Of a stretch of 64,000 nucleotides of DNA, positions 36,476-46,706 are shown piece by piece. Every line of letters begins with the position of its first letter. Within the stretch, counting starts at the first letter, position 1. The position numbers and the translations under genes are program-made. Origin of the DNA: Sideroxydans sp. (lineage in GTDB: Bacteria > Pseudomonadota > Gammaproteobacteria > Burkholderiales > Gallionellaceae); assembly GCA_027310665.1 (NCBI GenBank), contig DAIDAJ010000009.1, positions 54,798-118,797 of the forward strand, given 5' to 3'. A model generated the notes under the pieces. The model worked only from the letters and a program-made list of their open reading frames with translations. It was not told the origin of the DNA and searched no databases.

Positions 36476-36581
36476 GCTTTATTCCTCCATACGTTGAGCG
36501 ACAAATACTAACCATCTCGCAAGTAATGTTATAACCAAGCCAGGACAAACAAGTCAATGCAAATCTGACAGGCTTACGACA

Positions 36582-37928
36582 TCAACGCCCTGCCACCATC
36601 ATATGCTCGATCAGCACCGAGCCACACTGCCGCGAGCCCTGCACCAGCACATCATTGCCGACGGCGACGATATGTTTGTACATGTCCTTGAGGTTGCCGG
36701 CGATGGTGATCTCTTCAACCGGATATTGAATCTCGCCGTGCTCGACCCAGAAACCCGCCGCACCGCGGGAATAATCGCCGGTCACCGGATTGACGCCGTG
36801 GCCGAGCAATTCGGTGACCAGCAGCCCGCGCTGCATCCTGCGCAGCAGCCCGTTGAAATCCAGCTCTCCCGGCTGCACGATGAGGTTGTGCGTGCCTCCG
36901 GCATTGCCGGTGGTCTGCATACCGAGTTTGCGTGCGGAATAACTGCCGAGGAAGTAGCCGCGCAATACGCCGTCCTCCACCACGGCACGGCGGCGGGTGC
37001 GCACACCCTCGTCGTCGAAGACGCTGCTGGCGAGGCCGCGCTTGATATCCGGCACGTCTTCAATGCGGATATGCCCCGAGAAGACGGGTCTGTCCAATTG
37101 GTCGAGCAAGAAGGAGGATTTGCGGTACAAGCTGCCACCGCTCACCGCACCGACGAAATGGCCGAACAGGCCGCCTGCCACCGGTGCTTCAAACAAGACC
37201 GGACACTGCATGGTGTCCAGCTTGCGCGCGTTCAGACGACGCACTGTGCGTTCGGCGGCGATGCGGCCGATCTCTTCCACTTTCAATATCTCGCGCGCAT
37301 CGCGTGCGGATCCGTACCAGTAATCGCGCTGCATACCGTCGCCTTTTCCCGCGATCACAGAGCAGCTGACGCTATGGCGCGAACTGGGATAACCGCCAAT
37401 GAAACCCAGGCTGTTCGCCTGGATAAAGAGGCCTTCGCTGACGTTGACAGTCGCCCCCTCCGAATTGTTGATGCGCTTGTCGGTACGGAACGCAGCCTGT
37501 TCACATTCGCTCGCCAGCTCAATTGCCTGTTCGACACTCAATGTCCACGGGTAATACAGGTCGAGATCGGGGAACTCGGTAGCAAGCTGGTCTGCGTCGG
37601 GCAATCCGGCACACTCGTCTTCCGCAGTGTAGCGTGCGATGTTGAGTGCGGCATCTACCGTGTCATGCACTGCCTGCCGGGAAAAATCCGACGTGCTGGC
37701 ATTTCCGCGTCTCTGGCCGATGTAGACGCTGATACTCATGCCCTTGTCGCGGTTGTATTCGATCGTCTCGACCTTCCCTTGCCGCACCGTGACAGTCTGC
37801 CCGAAGCCTTCCGAGACCTCGGCGGCACTGGCTGAGGCGCCCTTTTGGCGGGCATAGCGTACGATATCTGAAACGAGTTGTTGCAGGTTGTCAGAGGTAT
37901 ATGATGCGTTGGAAACGTTGGCGTTCAT
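36582..37928 (-). CDS. pmbA: Metalloprotease PmbA (TldE)
   Basis: The partner of TldD in a cytoplasmic zinc-dependent peptidase that matures small modified peptides (such as microcins) and degrades unfolded peptides. The 448-aa product has the TldE pattern: YSRGAAGFWVEHGEIQYPVEEITIAGNL near the C-terminus, no HExxxH metal motif (which is in TldD), and NNSEGATVNVSEGLF. Start at ATG 37928. It is divergent from darP, a conserved pair. tldD is not in this window. Confidence 0.96.
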   Translation of the reverse strand: MNANVSNASYTSDNLQQLVSDIVRYARQKGASASAAEVSEGFGQTVTVRQGKVETIEYNRDKGMSISVYIGQRRGNASTSDFSRQAVHDTVDAALNIARYTAEDECAGLPDADQLATEFPDLDLYYPWTLSVEQAIELASECEQAAFRTDKRINNSEGATVNVSEGLFIQANSLGFIGGYPSSRHSVSCSVIAGKGDGMQRDYWYGSARDAREILKVEEIGRIAAERTVRRLNARKLDTMQCPVLFEAPVAGGLFGHFVGAVSGGSLYRKSSFLLDQLDRPVFSGHIRIEDVPDIKRGLASSVFDDEGVRTRRRAVVEDGVLRGYFLGSYSARKLGMQTTGNAGGTHNLIVQPGELDFNGLLRRMQRGLLVTELLGHGVNPVTGDYSRGAAGFWVEHGEIQYPVEEITIAGNLKDMYKHIVAVGNDVLVQGSRQCGSVLIEHMMVAGR

Positions 37929-37996
37929 AAAAATTCGGGAGGCTGGTTCGTCTGGAGGCGCTATCATAGCAACATCCGTTGATTCTTACCGACCCC

Positions 37997-38518
37997 ATGA
38001 ACACGCGCCAACAACACAACGACGAGCTGGAAGAAGAACTGCCTCCCAGCAAGACCAAGATCAAGAAGCAGATGCTCGAATTGCAGGACCTCGGCAAGAC
38101 GCTGACCGGACAGCCCAAAGAGAAGCTGCTCGAACTGAGCTTGCCGGAAAACCTTCTGGAAGCAATCATCGAATACAAACGCATGACCAAGTTCGGTGCG
38201 CTGAACCGCCAATTGCAATACATAGGCAGGCTGATGCGGGATGTGGAACCTGCCCCCATACTTGCCAGGCTGGATGCCTGGAACGGTGTATCGCGGCAAC
38301 ATACCGCATGGCTGCACCAGGTCGAACACTGGCGCGACCGCCTGCTGGAGCAACCTGATGCCCTCACCGAACTGCTGGCAGCATACCCGAATGCCGATGC
38401 CCAGCATCTGCGTGCGCTGATCCGTAACGCACAAAAGGAAAAGGAGGCCTTGAAGCCTCCCAAGAGCTATCGCGAACTCTTTCAGGTACTGCGGGACATC
38501 ATTCCCGAACCGGCATAA
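37997..38518 (+). CDS. darP: Ribosome biogenesis factor DarP (YjgA)
   Basis: A 173-aa basic helical protein associated with late 50S assembly intermediates. Recognisable stretches: PPSKTKIKKQMLELQDLGKTL, LPENLLEAIIEYKRMTKFGALNRQLQYIGRLMRD, and the C-terminal KPPKSYRELFQVLR. Start at ATG 37997; an upstream in-frame ATG at 37979 is less likely. Head-to-head with pmbA, as in many proteobacteria. Confidence 0.95.
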   Translation: MNTRQQHNDELEEELPPSKTKIKKQMLELQDLGKTLTGQPKEKLLELSLPENLLEAIIEYKRMTKFGALNRQLQYIGRLMRDVEPAPILARLDAWNGVSRQHTAWLHQVEHWRDRLLEQPDALTELLAAYPNADAQHLRALIRNAQKEKEALKPPKSYRELFQVLRDIIPEPA

Positions 38519-38543
38519 ATCCGGTCAGGCAACGCACGGACCG

Positions 38544-40013
38544 TTACGCACTCTTGAGCATGTGCGGGTGCTTCTCCTCGACGATCTTATCCAGGCACTG
38601 CATCACGGAGATGCTCGCCTCCTCGGCAGAGTTCATGGCGTCGAGAATCTTGTCCTGGATAGTCACGTCGTTTTCCCATTTCTGATCCATTAGACCGACG
38701 GCCATGTGCACGGAATCGTGTACCTTTGCGTGCGGGGCAAGCAGTTGCCTGAACGTCGGCATTTCGCCGAAAACCGCCTTTCCGGCCCCCTCGTACCATT
38801 TGCCGAGACGGCAGTCGTTATGATCGACTTCCACCGCTTTCCTGAATTCGTCATTGCCCCTGTTGCCGATCAAGACATAGGATCGCTGTTTGTAAACAAC
38901 ATGATCGACCTTGACCAGTGACGCAAAACTGAGGTCCTGTGCATAACGCGCACCGTTCAGGGTTGTAACCGCCGACTCGTAAAAGTGGCCGAACTTTTGT
39001 TCCAACTGCCCGATGACTCCTTGCGACGAATTGGCGATCTCTCGCATCTCTTCCGAATCGACCAGCATCTTGGCGGCCTCGCCCTGCAACATCTGCATGA
39101 TGCGCCCGATGGATTCGGACGCGTTCTTGGTGTTCTCCGCCAGTTTTCTCACCTCGTCCGCCACCACTGCGAAACCGCGCCCGGCCTCGCCCGCCCGAGC
39201 CGCTTCGATGGCCGCGTTCAAAGCCAGCAGGTTGGTCTGGTCGGCGATGGAGTTAATCAGGCCGACCGCCTTGTTGATCTCGGAGCTTCGCGCATTCAGC
39301 TCAGTGATCGATTTGTTGGCGTGGTTCACCCGTTCCACGATGCCGGACAAGCGCCGCACCACATCGCTCACCGACGTGCGGCTCTCATCCGCATCCTCGC
39401 GATTACGCCTTGAAAGCTTCGCGAGTTGCTCCATGTTGTCGGTGATCACGCGCAAGTCCTGCTGGCTGGACACCAGGTTCTTCAGCAGATTGTTGGTATT
39501 GAGTTCATGCGCCTGCGACAGCAGCCTTGAACGCATCGCGCCCAGCTTTTGCTCTGCCATTCCTTCCAGCAGGACGTTCTGGTTCTCCAGTCCTTTCTTG
39601 AATCCGCCGCGCAGGCCCACATGCACCGACTCTCGGTAGAACTTGCCGTCCAGGTTGGACCGGAAACTGGTCTCCTGTTCGCGGAAAAAGGTATTCAGCT
39701 GGTCCAGCATATCATTGACGCTCCAGCACAACAGACTCAGTTCATCACGATTTTCTGCAATGCCGGTCACACGGCTGTTGAACTTGCCTTGGGCAACTTC
39801 GTCAACCACAGCCTTTAGTTTCGCCACCGGCGCCATCCATTTTCGAACCAGAAACTGCCCCCAAGCCGAAACTGCAAAGCTGATCACCAGAAAAGCAGCC
39901 ATGAACATATCCACGCCATGCAAGGCGAAACTGGTCAGGATGATCGCCAGCGTACCGGCGGAAAACGACCACAACAGCAGGGAAAATTTAAATTGCAAGG
40001 ACGAGTTCATCAT
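38544..40013 (-). CDS. Methyl-accepting chemotaxis protein without periplasmic domain, ending in a CZB domain
   Basis: A 489-aa receptor. Two TM helices at about 11-31 and 36-56 are separated by only a few residues, so there is no periplasmic sensor, as in Aer. HAMP-like 57-110; signalling hairpin tip around [42 protein letters not shown]-terminal CZB domain with His371, Cys401 (CRLGKW) and H428/H432/H436. The sensing input is probably the soluble PAS protein encoded just upstream, whose stop overlaps this start by 26 bp, plus the CZB domain. Confidence 0.93.
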   Translation of the reverse strand: MMNSSLQFKFSLLLWSFSAGTLAIILTSFALHGVDMFMAAFLVISFAVSAWGQFLVRKWMAPVAKLKAVVDEVAQGKFNSRVTGIAENRDELSLLCWSVNDMLDQLNTFFREQETSFRSNLDGKFYRESVHVGLRGGFKKGLENQNVLLEGMAEQKLGAMRSRLLSQAHELNTNNLLKNLVSSQQDLRVITDNMEQLAKLSRRNREDADESRTSVSDVVRRLSGIVERVNHANKSITELNARSSEINKAVGLINSIADQTNLLALNAAIEAARAGEAGRGFAVVADEVRKLAENTKNASESIGRIMQMLQGEAAKMLVDSEEMREIANSSQGVIGQLEQKFGHFYESAVTTLNGARYAQDLSFASLVKVDHVVYKQRSYVLIGNRGNDEFRKAVEVDHNDCRLGKWYEGAGKAVFGEMPTFRQLLAPHAKVHDSVHMAVGLMDQKWENDVTIQDKILDAMNSAEEASISVMQCLDKIVEEKHPHMLKSA

Positions 40014-40506
40014 AGCTGAGTCCTTTCTCGTTCAGAATGTCCGTCAATATCTTGTTGGAGGCGGCGATCGCATTCGCGGCGCCTGCTTTCCTTTCGGCCT
40101 CCAGCATGGCTGCATACACTGTGCTCGCGGTCTGCACTCCGCTCTGTTTCGGTTTTCGGCGCACGGAAAAATACCCTGTGATGTTTCCTGCAGGATCGAA
40201 AGTCGGCGTGACATTGGTGAAAACCCAATAAAAACTGCCGTCCTTGGCCATGTTCTTGACATAGGCAAAGCACTCTTCGCGATTCTGTATCTTGTCCCAC
40301 AGCAGCTTGAATACGGCGCGCGGCATGTCCGGATGGCGGATGATGTTGTGTTGCGAGCCGAGAAGCTCCGGTTCGGTATAACCGGAAAACTCGATGAAGA
40401 TACGGTTGCAGTATGTGATGATCCCCTTCGTATTGGTCATGGAGACGATGAAATCGTCTTCACGCATGACCCTCTCGACCGAGGTCGGTGTGATATGTCT
40501 TTTCAT
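39988..40506 (-). CDS. Soluble Aer-type PAS sensor
   Basis: A 172-aa cytoplasmic protein with one PAS domain (about residues 12-120) resembling the Aer [39 protein letters not shown] and [25 protein letters not shown]. No membrane segment. The C-terminal 50 residues are helical. The gene overlaps the adjacent chemoreceptor gene, so the pair looks like an Aer energy-taxis receptor split into two chains. FAD binding is inferred from family resemblance. Confidence 0.9.
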   Translation of the reverse strand: MKRHITPTSVERVMREDDFIVSMTNTKGIITYCNRIFIEFSGYTEPELLGSQHNIIRHPDMPRAVFKLLWDKIQNREECFAYVKNMAKDGSFYWVFTNVTPTFDPAGNITGYFSVRRKPKQSGVQTASTVYAAMLEAERKAGAANAIAASNKILTDILNEKGLSYDELVLAI

Positions 40507-40634
40507 TGCTCCCCCAACTCTGTTATTTTTCTGTTATTTTTATACGTGCTTAATGTTTATTATCGGCACATGTTCAGACTACCTTAGCCAGCCTCGCAAT
40601 CCAAGCGTCTCAATTCTTACTTTAGACCAAAAAA

Positions 40635-41324
40635 ATGACCTCAGTCCTCCCCGGCATCACCCTGGAAACAGGAACCGACCCGAAACACTGCATCATCTGG
40701 CTGCACGGGCTGGGTGCGGATGGAGAGGATTTCGTCCCCATCGCCGAAGAACTCGAACTCCCGGTCGCGGTGCGCTACATTTTCCCGCATGCCCCTATGC
40801 GACCTGTGACTATTAACGGCGGTTATGTGATGCGCGCGTGGTATGACATCGTAGCTGGCGCTGCTTCGGCTGAAATATCCGCCAACATCGGCAGGCATGA
40901 AGACTCAGCCGGAATTCGCGCCTCGCAGGCCGAGATCGAGAAATTGATCGCACAGGAAAGACAACGCGGCATTGCGGCAAAAGACATCTTCCTGGCGGGA
41001 TTCTCGCAGGGAGGCGCAGTCGTACTGCATACCGGGCTCAGGCACAAGGAAAGGCTGGGCGGGATACTGGCGCTCTCCACTTACCTGCCGCTACCCAGAA
41101 CACTGCAGTCGGAAGCATGCGAATCCGCCAGACATACTCCGATCTTCATGGCACATGGCCGGGACGACGCGGTGATCCCCTACGATTTCGGGCGCGCTTC
41201 AGCGGAGGAATTGCGGCGGCAGGGCTATGCGCTGGAATGGCACAGTTACGATATGCCGCACTCGGTCTGCCCCGAGGAGATACGCGATATCGGCTTATGG
41301 CTGACGCGCCGGCTGTCCGAATGA
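40635..41324 (+). CDS. Carboxylesterase / phospholipase, alpha/beta hydrolase
   Basis: A 229-aa cytoplasmic serine esterase of the EstB/acyl-protein-thioesterase family. Oxyanion region WLHGLGADGEDFVPIAEEL, nucleophile Ser124 in GFSQGG, acid Asp177/178 in HGRDDAVIP, and His209 in MPHSVCPEEI. It hydrolyses short acyl esters; the natural substrate is unknown. Convergent with the next gene, 4 bp apart. Confidence 0.93.
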   Translation: MTSVLPGITLETGTDPKHCIIWLHGLGADGEDFVPIAEELELPVAVRYIFPHAPMRPVTINGGYVMRAWYDIVAGAASAEISANIGRHEDSAGIRASQAEIEKLIAQERQRGIAAKDIFLAGFSQGGAVVLHTGLRHKERLGGILALSTYLPLPRTLQSEACESARHTPIFMAHGRDDAVIPYDFGRASAEELRRQGYALEWHSYDMPHSVCPEEIRDIGLWLTRRLSE

Positions 41325-41328
41325 CAGC

Positions 41329-42864
41329 CTATTCGGCGGCAGCGTCCTGTTCTTGTTCCATGCGCCGGAAGCGCGCGAGGTCGTAGTCGTCGCCGGTCTC
41401 AACCAGCGACAGGGGCAGCAACAGGTAGCCCTTTCCACCCAGCTCCATCTTCAGGCTGCGATGCGGTGAAAATGTATCCGGCTTCATCAGCAGCCAGGCT
41501 TCCCCGCTGGTATCGGCAGGCCTGTTCAGGTATATCGCAATCTGCACTTCATCGTCGAGAGTATGGACACGGTCGGACAACGACACCCCTGAAATCTGCG
41601 TGCTCAATACCTCCACGCCGATATGCAGATTGTTCTTGTCATCGCGACTCAGTCTTCGCACGATGCCTGCCCCCCAGTGCGGAACGTTTTCCGGTTTGCT
41701 ACCGATCAGCGAACCGATCTTGATCCCGTCCGCACGGGCGAGGGGAACCACGCTGCGAAACCCCGTGGCACTGATATCCTCCACGTCCCAGATATCACCC
41801 GCATCGGAACTGAAATTCAGGCCCAGATCGGTCTTTTCAAGCATCTTGAAGAAGCCGTTTGCCACTTTCAGGTTGACGTTGATCTTGCGGCGCGGATTGC
41901 GGCGTGTCGGAGGCGGCTGGGTCAGGTTCGCGATCAGGCGGTGCAATATCTCCCGCACCATGTCGGCCTCGTAGTTCGCACCGTTGAAATGGACATAGTC
42001 GGGCAAGATACCCTTGTCCAGAATCTTGGCCAGCTCATTGAACTTCGCCATGGCATCGCCCACGACCAGAAACCGCAACGCGGGATGCAATGTGGCATCC
42101 GCGGCGATGCGCATAGGCGGCGTGGGCTGCGAAAGATCGAACACGAGTACGCCATTGGCATTGTATTGGTCATACACCGTCAGGCCGTCACTCGCATAGG
42201 CGACCAAACGCTCGGTAATATGCTCCTGCAAAGGACTCAGCACGCCCGCGCTCACCCCATACCAGGTCAGCAAAGCGGTAAATTCCTGGGTCACGGAAGT
42301 GTTGCCCGATACTCCCGCATACAAAGGCACCGCATCGTTCCGATAGCCGTTCATCTCGGCGTGGCCATAGAACTCGGACAGGTGCTGCCAAAGCACGGAC
42401 TCGACCAGTGCGTAACGTGCCACCGCCATCTTCAAGCGCCCGGTCAAAGCCGCGATACCGCGCGCATTCAGGATGGCCAATTCCGGTTTGACACCTGAAG
42501 CGCCACGTTCGCCGTTGCGGAAACGGGTCAGCACGCCATGATGAGCGATTTCACTCTGGGTATAGAATTCGTTGAGCACCATCCAGAGACGGTTTTCCTG
42601 GAATTTCGACAGGGGCTGGACCGTGAAGTAGTCGCGCAACAGCTTGCGCACAAACTGCTGAGCCGTTTCGTCGAACATGCGCAGCACGGCGTACTCATGA
42701 TCCAGGCGAAATTCGTCGGCCAATTCTACGACGGTTTCGATCCAGCCCGTCAATTCCTGCACTGCGTTCAGCGCGTCGTTCTTAGGGATGTCCTCAAGCA
42801 CTTGCTGCGCCGACTTTATATCCGCCAGAGGGTGGTCCGATTTCTTGCCGAAAATGCCCAACAT
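41329..42864 (-). CDS. Uncharacterised protein with PilZ-like C-terminal region
   Basis: A 511-aa soluble protein of a conserved betaproteobacterial type, no signal or membrane segments. The first 320 residues are helical and unrecognised. The region from about 330 has the spacing of a PilZ domain: RRNPRRK, then VEDISATGFRS, then GAGIVRRLSRDD and HIGVEVLS. The DISxxG and Arg-rich motifs could bind cyclic di-GMP; the arginine pair is shifted, so binding is uncertain. The diguanylate cyclase at 23877 could supply the signal. Monocistronic, convergent with the esterase. Confidence 0.7.
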   Translation of the reverse strand: MLGIFGKKSDHPLADIKSAQQVLEDIPKNDALNAVQELTGWIETVVELADEFRLDHEYAVLRMFDETAQQFVRKLLRDYFTVQPLSKFQENRLWMVLNEFYTQSEIAHHGVLTRFRNGERGASGVKPELAILNARGIAALTGRLKMAVARYALVESVLWQHLSEFYGHAEMNGYRNDAVPLYAGVSGNTSVTQEFTALLTWYGVSAGVLSPLQEHITERLVAYASDGLTVYDQYNANGVLVFDLSQPTPPMRIAADATLHPALRFLVVGDAMAKFNELAKILDKGILPDYVHFNGANYEADMVREILHRLIANLTQPPPTRRNPRRKINVNLKVANGFFKMLEKTDLGLNFSSDAGDIWDVEDISATGFRSVVPLARADGIKIGSLIGSKPENVPHWGAGIVRRLSRDDKNNLHIGVEVLSTQISGVSLSDRVHTLDDEVQIAIYLNRPADTSGEAWLLMKPDTFSPHRSLKMELGGKGYLLLPLSLVETGDDYDLARFRRMEQEQDAAAE

Positions 42865-42965
42865 CTCGTCTCCCAGCGCCTGTGCACTTTGTATAGGTCA
42901 TAATATAAGCATAAATCGGCAATCATGACTATATGCCTGACGGCCTATAAACCCATATATCCACA

Positions 42966-43661
42966 ATGCTTCCGCTGCTACATTACGAAATCTCGTTCCC
43001 GCCAGTCACGCAGGCATTGCGCTCGCCCAATGGACTGCTTGCGGCAGGCGGTGACCTTTCCGCGGCGCGCCTGATAGAAGCCTATCGTCACGGCATTTTC
43101 CCGTGGTTCAGCGAAGGCGAGCCCATTCTGTGGTGGAGCCCTGATCCGCGCATGGTGCTATTCCCCGGAGAATTCAAGCTCTCGCACTCCTTGCGCAAGA
43201 CCCTGCGCAAGGGCAGCCATGAGGTCCGCATGGACACGGCCTTCGAGCAGGTCATGCGCGCGTGCGCCGCCCCCAGGGAAGGTGCCCGCGGCACGTGGAT
43301 ACACGAAGAGATGGTCGATGCCTATTGCGAGTTGCACCGCTTGGGCTATGCGCATTCCATAGAGACATGGATGGGAGGACAGCTGGCGGGTGGACTCTAC
43401 GGGATCGCCCTGGGCAGGATGTTCTATGGCGAATCCATGTTCAGCCAAAAGACAGACGCGTCCAAGATCGCTCTCGCCCATCTCGCCGCGCAGCTCAAGA
43501 GGTGGGAGTTCGGCATGATCGACTGCCAGATGAATACGCCCCATCTGGCGTCGCTGGGCGCCCGCGAGATTCCACGCAAGGAATTTATCGCTCGCCTGCA
43601 GGAATTGATAAACTATGCACCTGTATCCGCCTGGCGTTTTGACGACGACCTATTCACATGA
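42966..43661 (+). CDS. aat: Leucyl/phenylalanyl-tRNA-protein transferase
   Basis: Adds Leu or Phe to N-terminal Arg/Lys of proteins, making N-degrons for ClpS-ClpAP. The 231-aa product shows [69 protein letters not shown] and [18 protein letters not shown], all typical. Its stop overlaps bpt as ATGA. Confidence 0.97.
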   Translation: MLPLLHYEISFPPVTQALRSPNGLLAAGGDLSAARLIEAYRHGIFPWFSEGEPILWWSPDPRMVLFPGEFKLSHSLRKTLRKGSHEVRMDTAFEQVMRACAAPREGARGTWIHEEMVDAYCELHRLGYAHSIETWMGGQLAGGLYGIALGRMFYGESMFSQKTDASKIALAHLAAQLKRWEFGMIDCQMNTPHLASLGAREIPRKEFIARLQELINYAPVSAWRFDDDLFT

Positions 43662-44395
43662 GCCTGCTCAAGGACATTCAGCTTTCTGCATTGCATCTCT
43701 ACCTGACCGCGCCCTATCCGTGCAGTTACCTGGAGGGGCTGGAAGCGCGTTCGCAAGTGGCGACCCCCAGCTTCCTGATCACTTCGCCGATCTATTCGGA
43801 GCTGGTGCGCCACGGCTTCCGCCGCAGCGGCACCTTCACCTATCGCCCGCGATGCGACACCTGCCATCAATGCGTGCCGGTACGCGTGGTGGTCGATGAT
43901 TTCAGGCCCACGCGCTCGCAACGCCGCAGCCGCAAACACCACAGCGGCTTGAACGTCACGCTGCATGCCCTGAAGGACAAGGCCGAGTATTTCGAACTCT
44001 ATCGCCGCTACCAGGAGGCGCGCCACCGCGACGGCGGCATGGACGACGACAGCCCCGAGCAATACCGCAACTTCCTGCTGCAAAGCCACGTCGACACCCT
44101 GCTGGTGGAGTTTCGTGAAAACGATGTGTTGCGCATGGTCAGCGTGATCGATGTACTGCAGGACGGCTTGTCCGCGGTCTATACCTTCTACGATCCGGAT
44201 ATTCCGCATTCGAGCTTCGGCACATTCAACGTGCTGTGGCAGATCGAGCTGTGCCGCAAGTTGCAGCTGCCCTACCTCTATCTCGGTTACTGGATAGCGG
44301 ACAGCCGCAAAATGGCCTACAAGGCCAAATTCCAGCCGCTGCAGGGTCTGCAGGACGGCGTGTGGCAGGGCATCCTGCAAAAAGAGCCCTCATGA
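43658..44395 (+). CDS. bpt: Aspartate/glutamate leucyltransferase
   Basis: Adds Leu to N-terminal Asp or Glu, extending the N-degron pathway. The 245-aa product has the N-terminal [16 protein letters not shown], the Cys-rich [22 protein letters not shown] basic patch, and [27 protein letters not shown]. It is coupled by ATGA to aat upstream and to the membrane protein downstream. Confidence 0.95.
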   Translation: MSLLKDIQLSALHLYLTAPYPCSYLEGLEARSQVATPSFLITSPIYSELVRHGFRRSGTFTYRPRCDTCHQCVPVRVVVDDFRPTRSQRRSRKHHSGLNVTLHALKDKAEYFELYRRYQEARHRDGGMDDDSPEQYRNFLLQSHVDTLLVEFRENDVLRMVSVIDVLQDGLSAVYTFYDPDIPHSSFGTFNVLWQIELCRKLQLPYLYLGYWIADSRKMAYKAKFQPLQGLQDGVWQGILQKEPS

Positions 44396-45273
44396 GGAAC
44401 CGCATCGCGGCCTTCATCGCCGGGCTGGTGCTTCTGCCGCCCTTGGCAATCTCTCTCGCAGGACAGGGATGGGACGACCCCGCCCCTGTCGCCGGCGCAG
44501 TTTGGCTGCCCGCATTGTCCGGTATGCTCACCGTCATCGTATTCGGCATTCTGCTCGACACGCTCGCCTTTCACCGCGCCGGCCACAGCCTGTTGCGTTC
44601 GCAACGCGGCTACCTGCTCTGGAACGGAGTAGCGGGGACAGCCACTTGCATGCTGCTCGCCTATCTGAACCTCTTTGCAGGCGCGTGGTTCACCCCGGCC
44701 GACTCGGATGCTGCAGCACTGCTGCTCGCCGCCCTATGCGGCACAGCGTTGCTGCCGGCCGTATTGATCACGCGCCTGTGGCTTGCCGGTTTGCCCGGAC
44801 TGGTTCGATTGAGCACGCGCAGATTCGCGCTGACCGCGTTGCCTGCAGCAGCGGCTTCAGCGCTTCTATTGCTCGCCGCGCTGACCGGGCTGACAGCCGG
44901 AACGATCTGGGCAGACCATCTGAGCTGGTTGTTCTGGGCATCCCCGCTGCTGTTGCTGGTCTCACTGCAATTGCTGTGGCATGAGAGCACTATCTTCTCC
45001 GGCCTCGCGCAGGGCGATTGGAGCCGCGTATTGCTCGGCGCAGCCTCCGGCATCGCGGTCGGCGGCATTGCACTGGCGGTGTACCGCGTGAGCGGGGGAG
45101 CGATCTATCTTGTTGCGGGCACCGGGAAACTGATCGCCGGTCTCGCGCTGTTCGGCTTGCTCTGCCTGCAGGTCAGCGATGTCGTTGCAGAGAATTGGCG
45201 CGGCAAGAAACGCGCCGAAATCTCCAAGAAAAAACCCTTCCCCATCCCGATCGTCACCAGGAAAGACCAGTAG
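44392..45273 (+). CDS. Unknown multi-pass membrane protein in the aat-bpt operon
   Basis: A 293-aa protein with about eight membrane helices (for example [118 protein letters not shown]) and a Lys-rich cytoplasmic tail. I recognise no family. Its ATG overlaps the bpt stop, and pyrD starts directly after its stop, so it is translated as part of this operon. Start chosen at the overlap; longer frames run inside bpt. Confidence 0.8.
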   Translation: MRNRIAAFIAGLVLLPPLAISLAGQGWDDPAPVAGAVWLPALSGMLTVIVFGILLDTLAFHRAGHSLLRSQRGYLLWNGVAGTATCMLLAYLNLFAGAWFTPADSDAAALLLAALCGTALLPAVLITRLWLAGLPGLVRLSTRRFALTALPAAAASALLLLAALTGLTAGTIWADHLSWLFWASPLLLLVSLQLLWHESTIFSGLAQGDWSRVLLGAASGIAVGGIALAVYRVSGGAIYLVAGTGKLIAGLALFGLLCLQVSDVVAENWRGKKRAEISKKKPFPIPIVTRKDQ

Positions 45274-46293
45274 ATGTTCCAATTGCTCCGCCCCGCCCTG
45301 TTCGCACTCGACCCCGAGACCGCCCACCATGCCACGCTCGACGCGCTGAGAACGGCGCATTGCCTGGGCACGCTGCCATTCGTCGTCAAGCGCCCCGCCG
45401 ATGATCCGCGCACGGTGATGGGATTGAACTTCCCGAACCCGGTCGGGCTGGCGGCAGGGCTGGACAAGAACGGCGGCTATATCGACCCGCTCGCCGCACT
45501 CGGCTTCGGCTTCATCGAGATCGGCACAGTGACCCCGCGCCCGCAGCCCGGCAATCCCAAGCCGCGTCTGTTCCGGTTACCGCAGGCGCAGGGCATCATC
45601 AACCGCATGGGCTTCAACAACGACGGTGTGGATGCGCTCGTCGAGAACGTGAAGCGCGCGAAATTCAATGGCATCCTCGGCATCAACATCGGCAAGAACG
45701 CCGACACACCCATCGAGAAAGCGGCGGACGATTATCTGATCGGCCTGCGCAAGGTTTACGCATATGCCAGCTACGTCGCCATCAACATCTCGTCGCCCAA
45801 CACCAAGAACCTGCGCCAGCTGCAAGGTGGCGACGAACTCGATGCGCTGCTCGCGCAGTTGAAGGCCGAGCAGGAGAAACTGGCGCAACAGCATGGCAAG
45901 TACGTACCGCTGGCCGTGAAGATCGCCCCCGATCTGGATTCGGAGCAGATCAGGCAGATCGCCTCATTGCTGGTCAAACACCGCATCGACGGCGTGATCG
46001 CCACCAACACCACGTTGTCGCGCGCAGGGGTGGAGAACCTGCCGCATGGCAACGAGGCCGGCGGACTGAGTGGGGCGCCGGTGCGTGAGAAATCCACCGC
46101 CGTCATCCGCCAGCCCGCTGCCGAACTTCAAGGTGCGCTGCCCATCATCGGCGTGGGCGGGATCCTGAAGGGTACCGATGCGCTGGAGAAGATACAGGCG
46201 GGTGCGGCGCTGGTGCAGTTTTACAGCGGCATGATCTACCGCGGCTGGGAACTGGTGGCGGAAAGTGCGGCTGCAATCAGGCAGCACAAATAG
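45274..46293 (+). CDS. pyrD: Dihydroorotate dehydrogenase, class 2 (quinone)
   Basis: Oxidises dihydroorotate to orotate with quinone as acceptor, at the inner membrane. The 339-aa class 2 enzyme has an N-terminal amphipathic membrane helix ([22 protein letters not shown]), [33 protein letters not shown], and [11 protein letters not shown] with the catalytic Ser, and the FMN-phosphate loop [15 protein letters not shown]. Starts immediately after the membrane protein stop. Confidence 0.97.
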   Translation: MFQLLRPALFALDPETAHHATLDALRTAHCLGTLPFVVKRPADDPRTVMGLNFPNPVGLAAGLDKNGGYIDPLAALGFGFIEIGTVTPRPQPGNPKPRLFRLPQAQGIINRMGFNNDGVDALVENVKRAKFNGILGINIGKNADTPIEKAADDYLIGLRKVYAYASYVAINISSPNTKNLRQLQGGDELDALLAQLKAEQEKLAQQHGKYVPLAVKIAPDLDSEQIRQIASLLVKHRIDGVIATNTTLSRAGVENLPHGNEAGGLSGAPVREKSTAVIRQPAAELQGALPIIGVGGILKGTDALEKIQAGAALVQFYSGMIYRGWELVAESAAAIRQHK

Positions 46294-46313
46294 CCTTCCC
46301 TGCGAATTTGACA

Positions 46314-46508
46314 ATGGCCGACATCGTCAACCTTGACTCTGCCCGTCGCAGACACCGCCAATCCAGGGCCGATGGCATCACGCTATGTCAATCCGGGTTC
46401 CATAAATGGCAGGCCATGGCGGGGCAGCGCTTTGACGTGAAGCAGGGCAGACTCGTCACCACTGAACGCTGCACTCGCTGCAACATGGAGCGCACCAAAC
46501 TGACTTGA
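46314..46508 (+). CDS. Small putative zinc-binding protein
   Basis: A 64-aa basic protein. A possible zinc site is formed by CQSGFHKW and CTRCN (Cys, His, then CxxC), and the middle is FDVKQGRLVTTERC. No known family, but the Cys/His pattern and compact length argue for a real gene. It starts 20 bp after pyrD and likely shares its transcript. A REPIN-like repeat follows. Confidence 0.65.
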   Translation: MADIVNLDSARRRHRQSRADGITLCQSGFHKWQAMAGQRFDVKQGRLVTTERCTRCNMERTKLT

Positions 46509-46592
46509 ACGATTCAACTCGGCAATAAACCTCATGTTGCACCACCCGTAGTCGGTACGGAATTAAATAGCCGCCAAACTTGTAGCCTTGCA

Positions 46593-46670
46593 GGGTGGGC
46601 ACGCTTTGTGCCCACGCGGTAGACGCGCGACGATCTTTAAACGGCGTGGGCACAAAAGCGTGCCCACCCC
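46593..46670. repeat. REPIN-like pair of inverted palindromes
   Basis: The left arm 46593-46617 (GGGTGGGCACGC then TTTGTGCCCACGC) is itself palindromic (GTGGGCAC/GTGCCCAC). It is inversely repeated at 46644-46670 with one extra A and a 26-base spacer. The whole can fold into one long hairpin or two small ones. It lies between the convergent zinc-protein and kdpE genes, a typical REP location, and may act as a terminator. I see no transposase (RAYT) in the window. Confidence 0.82.
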
Positions 46671-46706
46671 ACGTCCGAAAAGAAATCGTTTGCTTGATCG
46701 GGCGTT

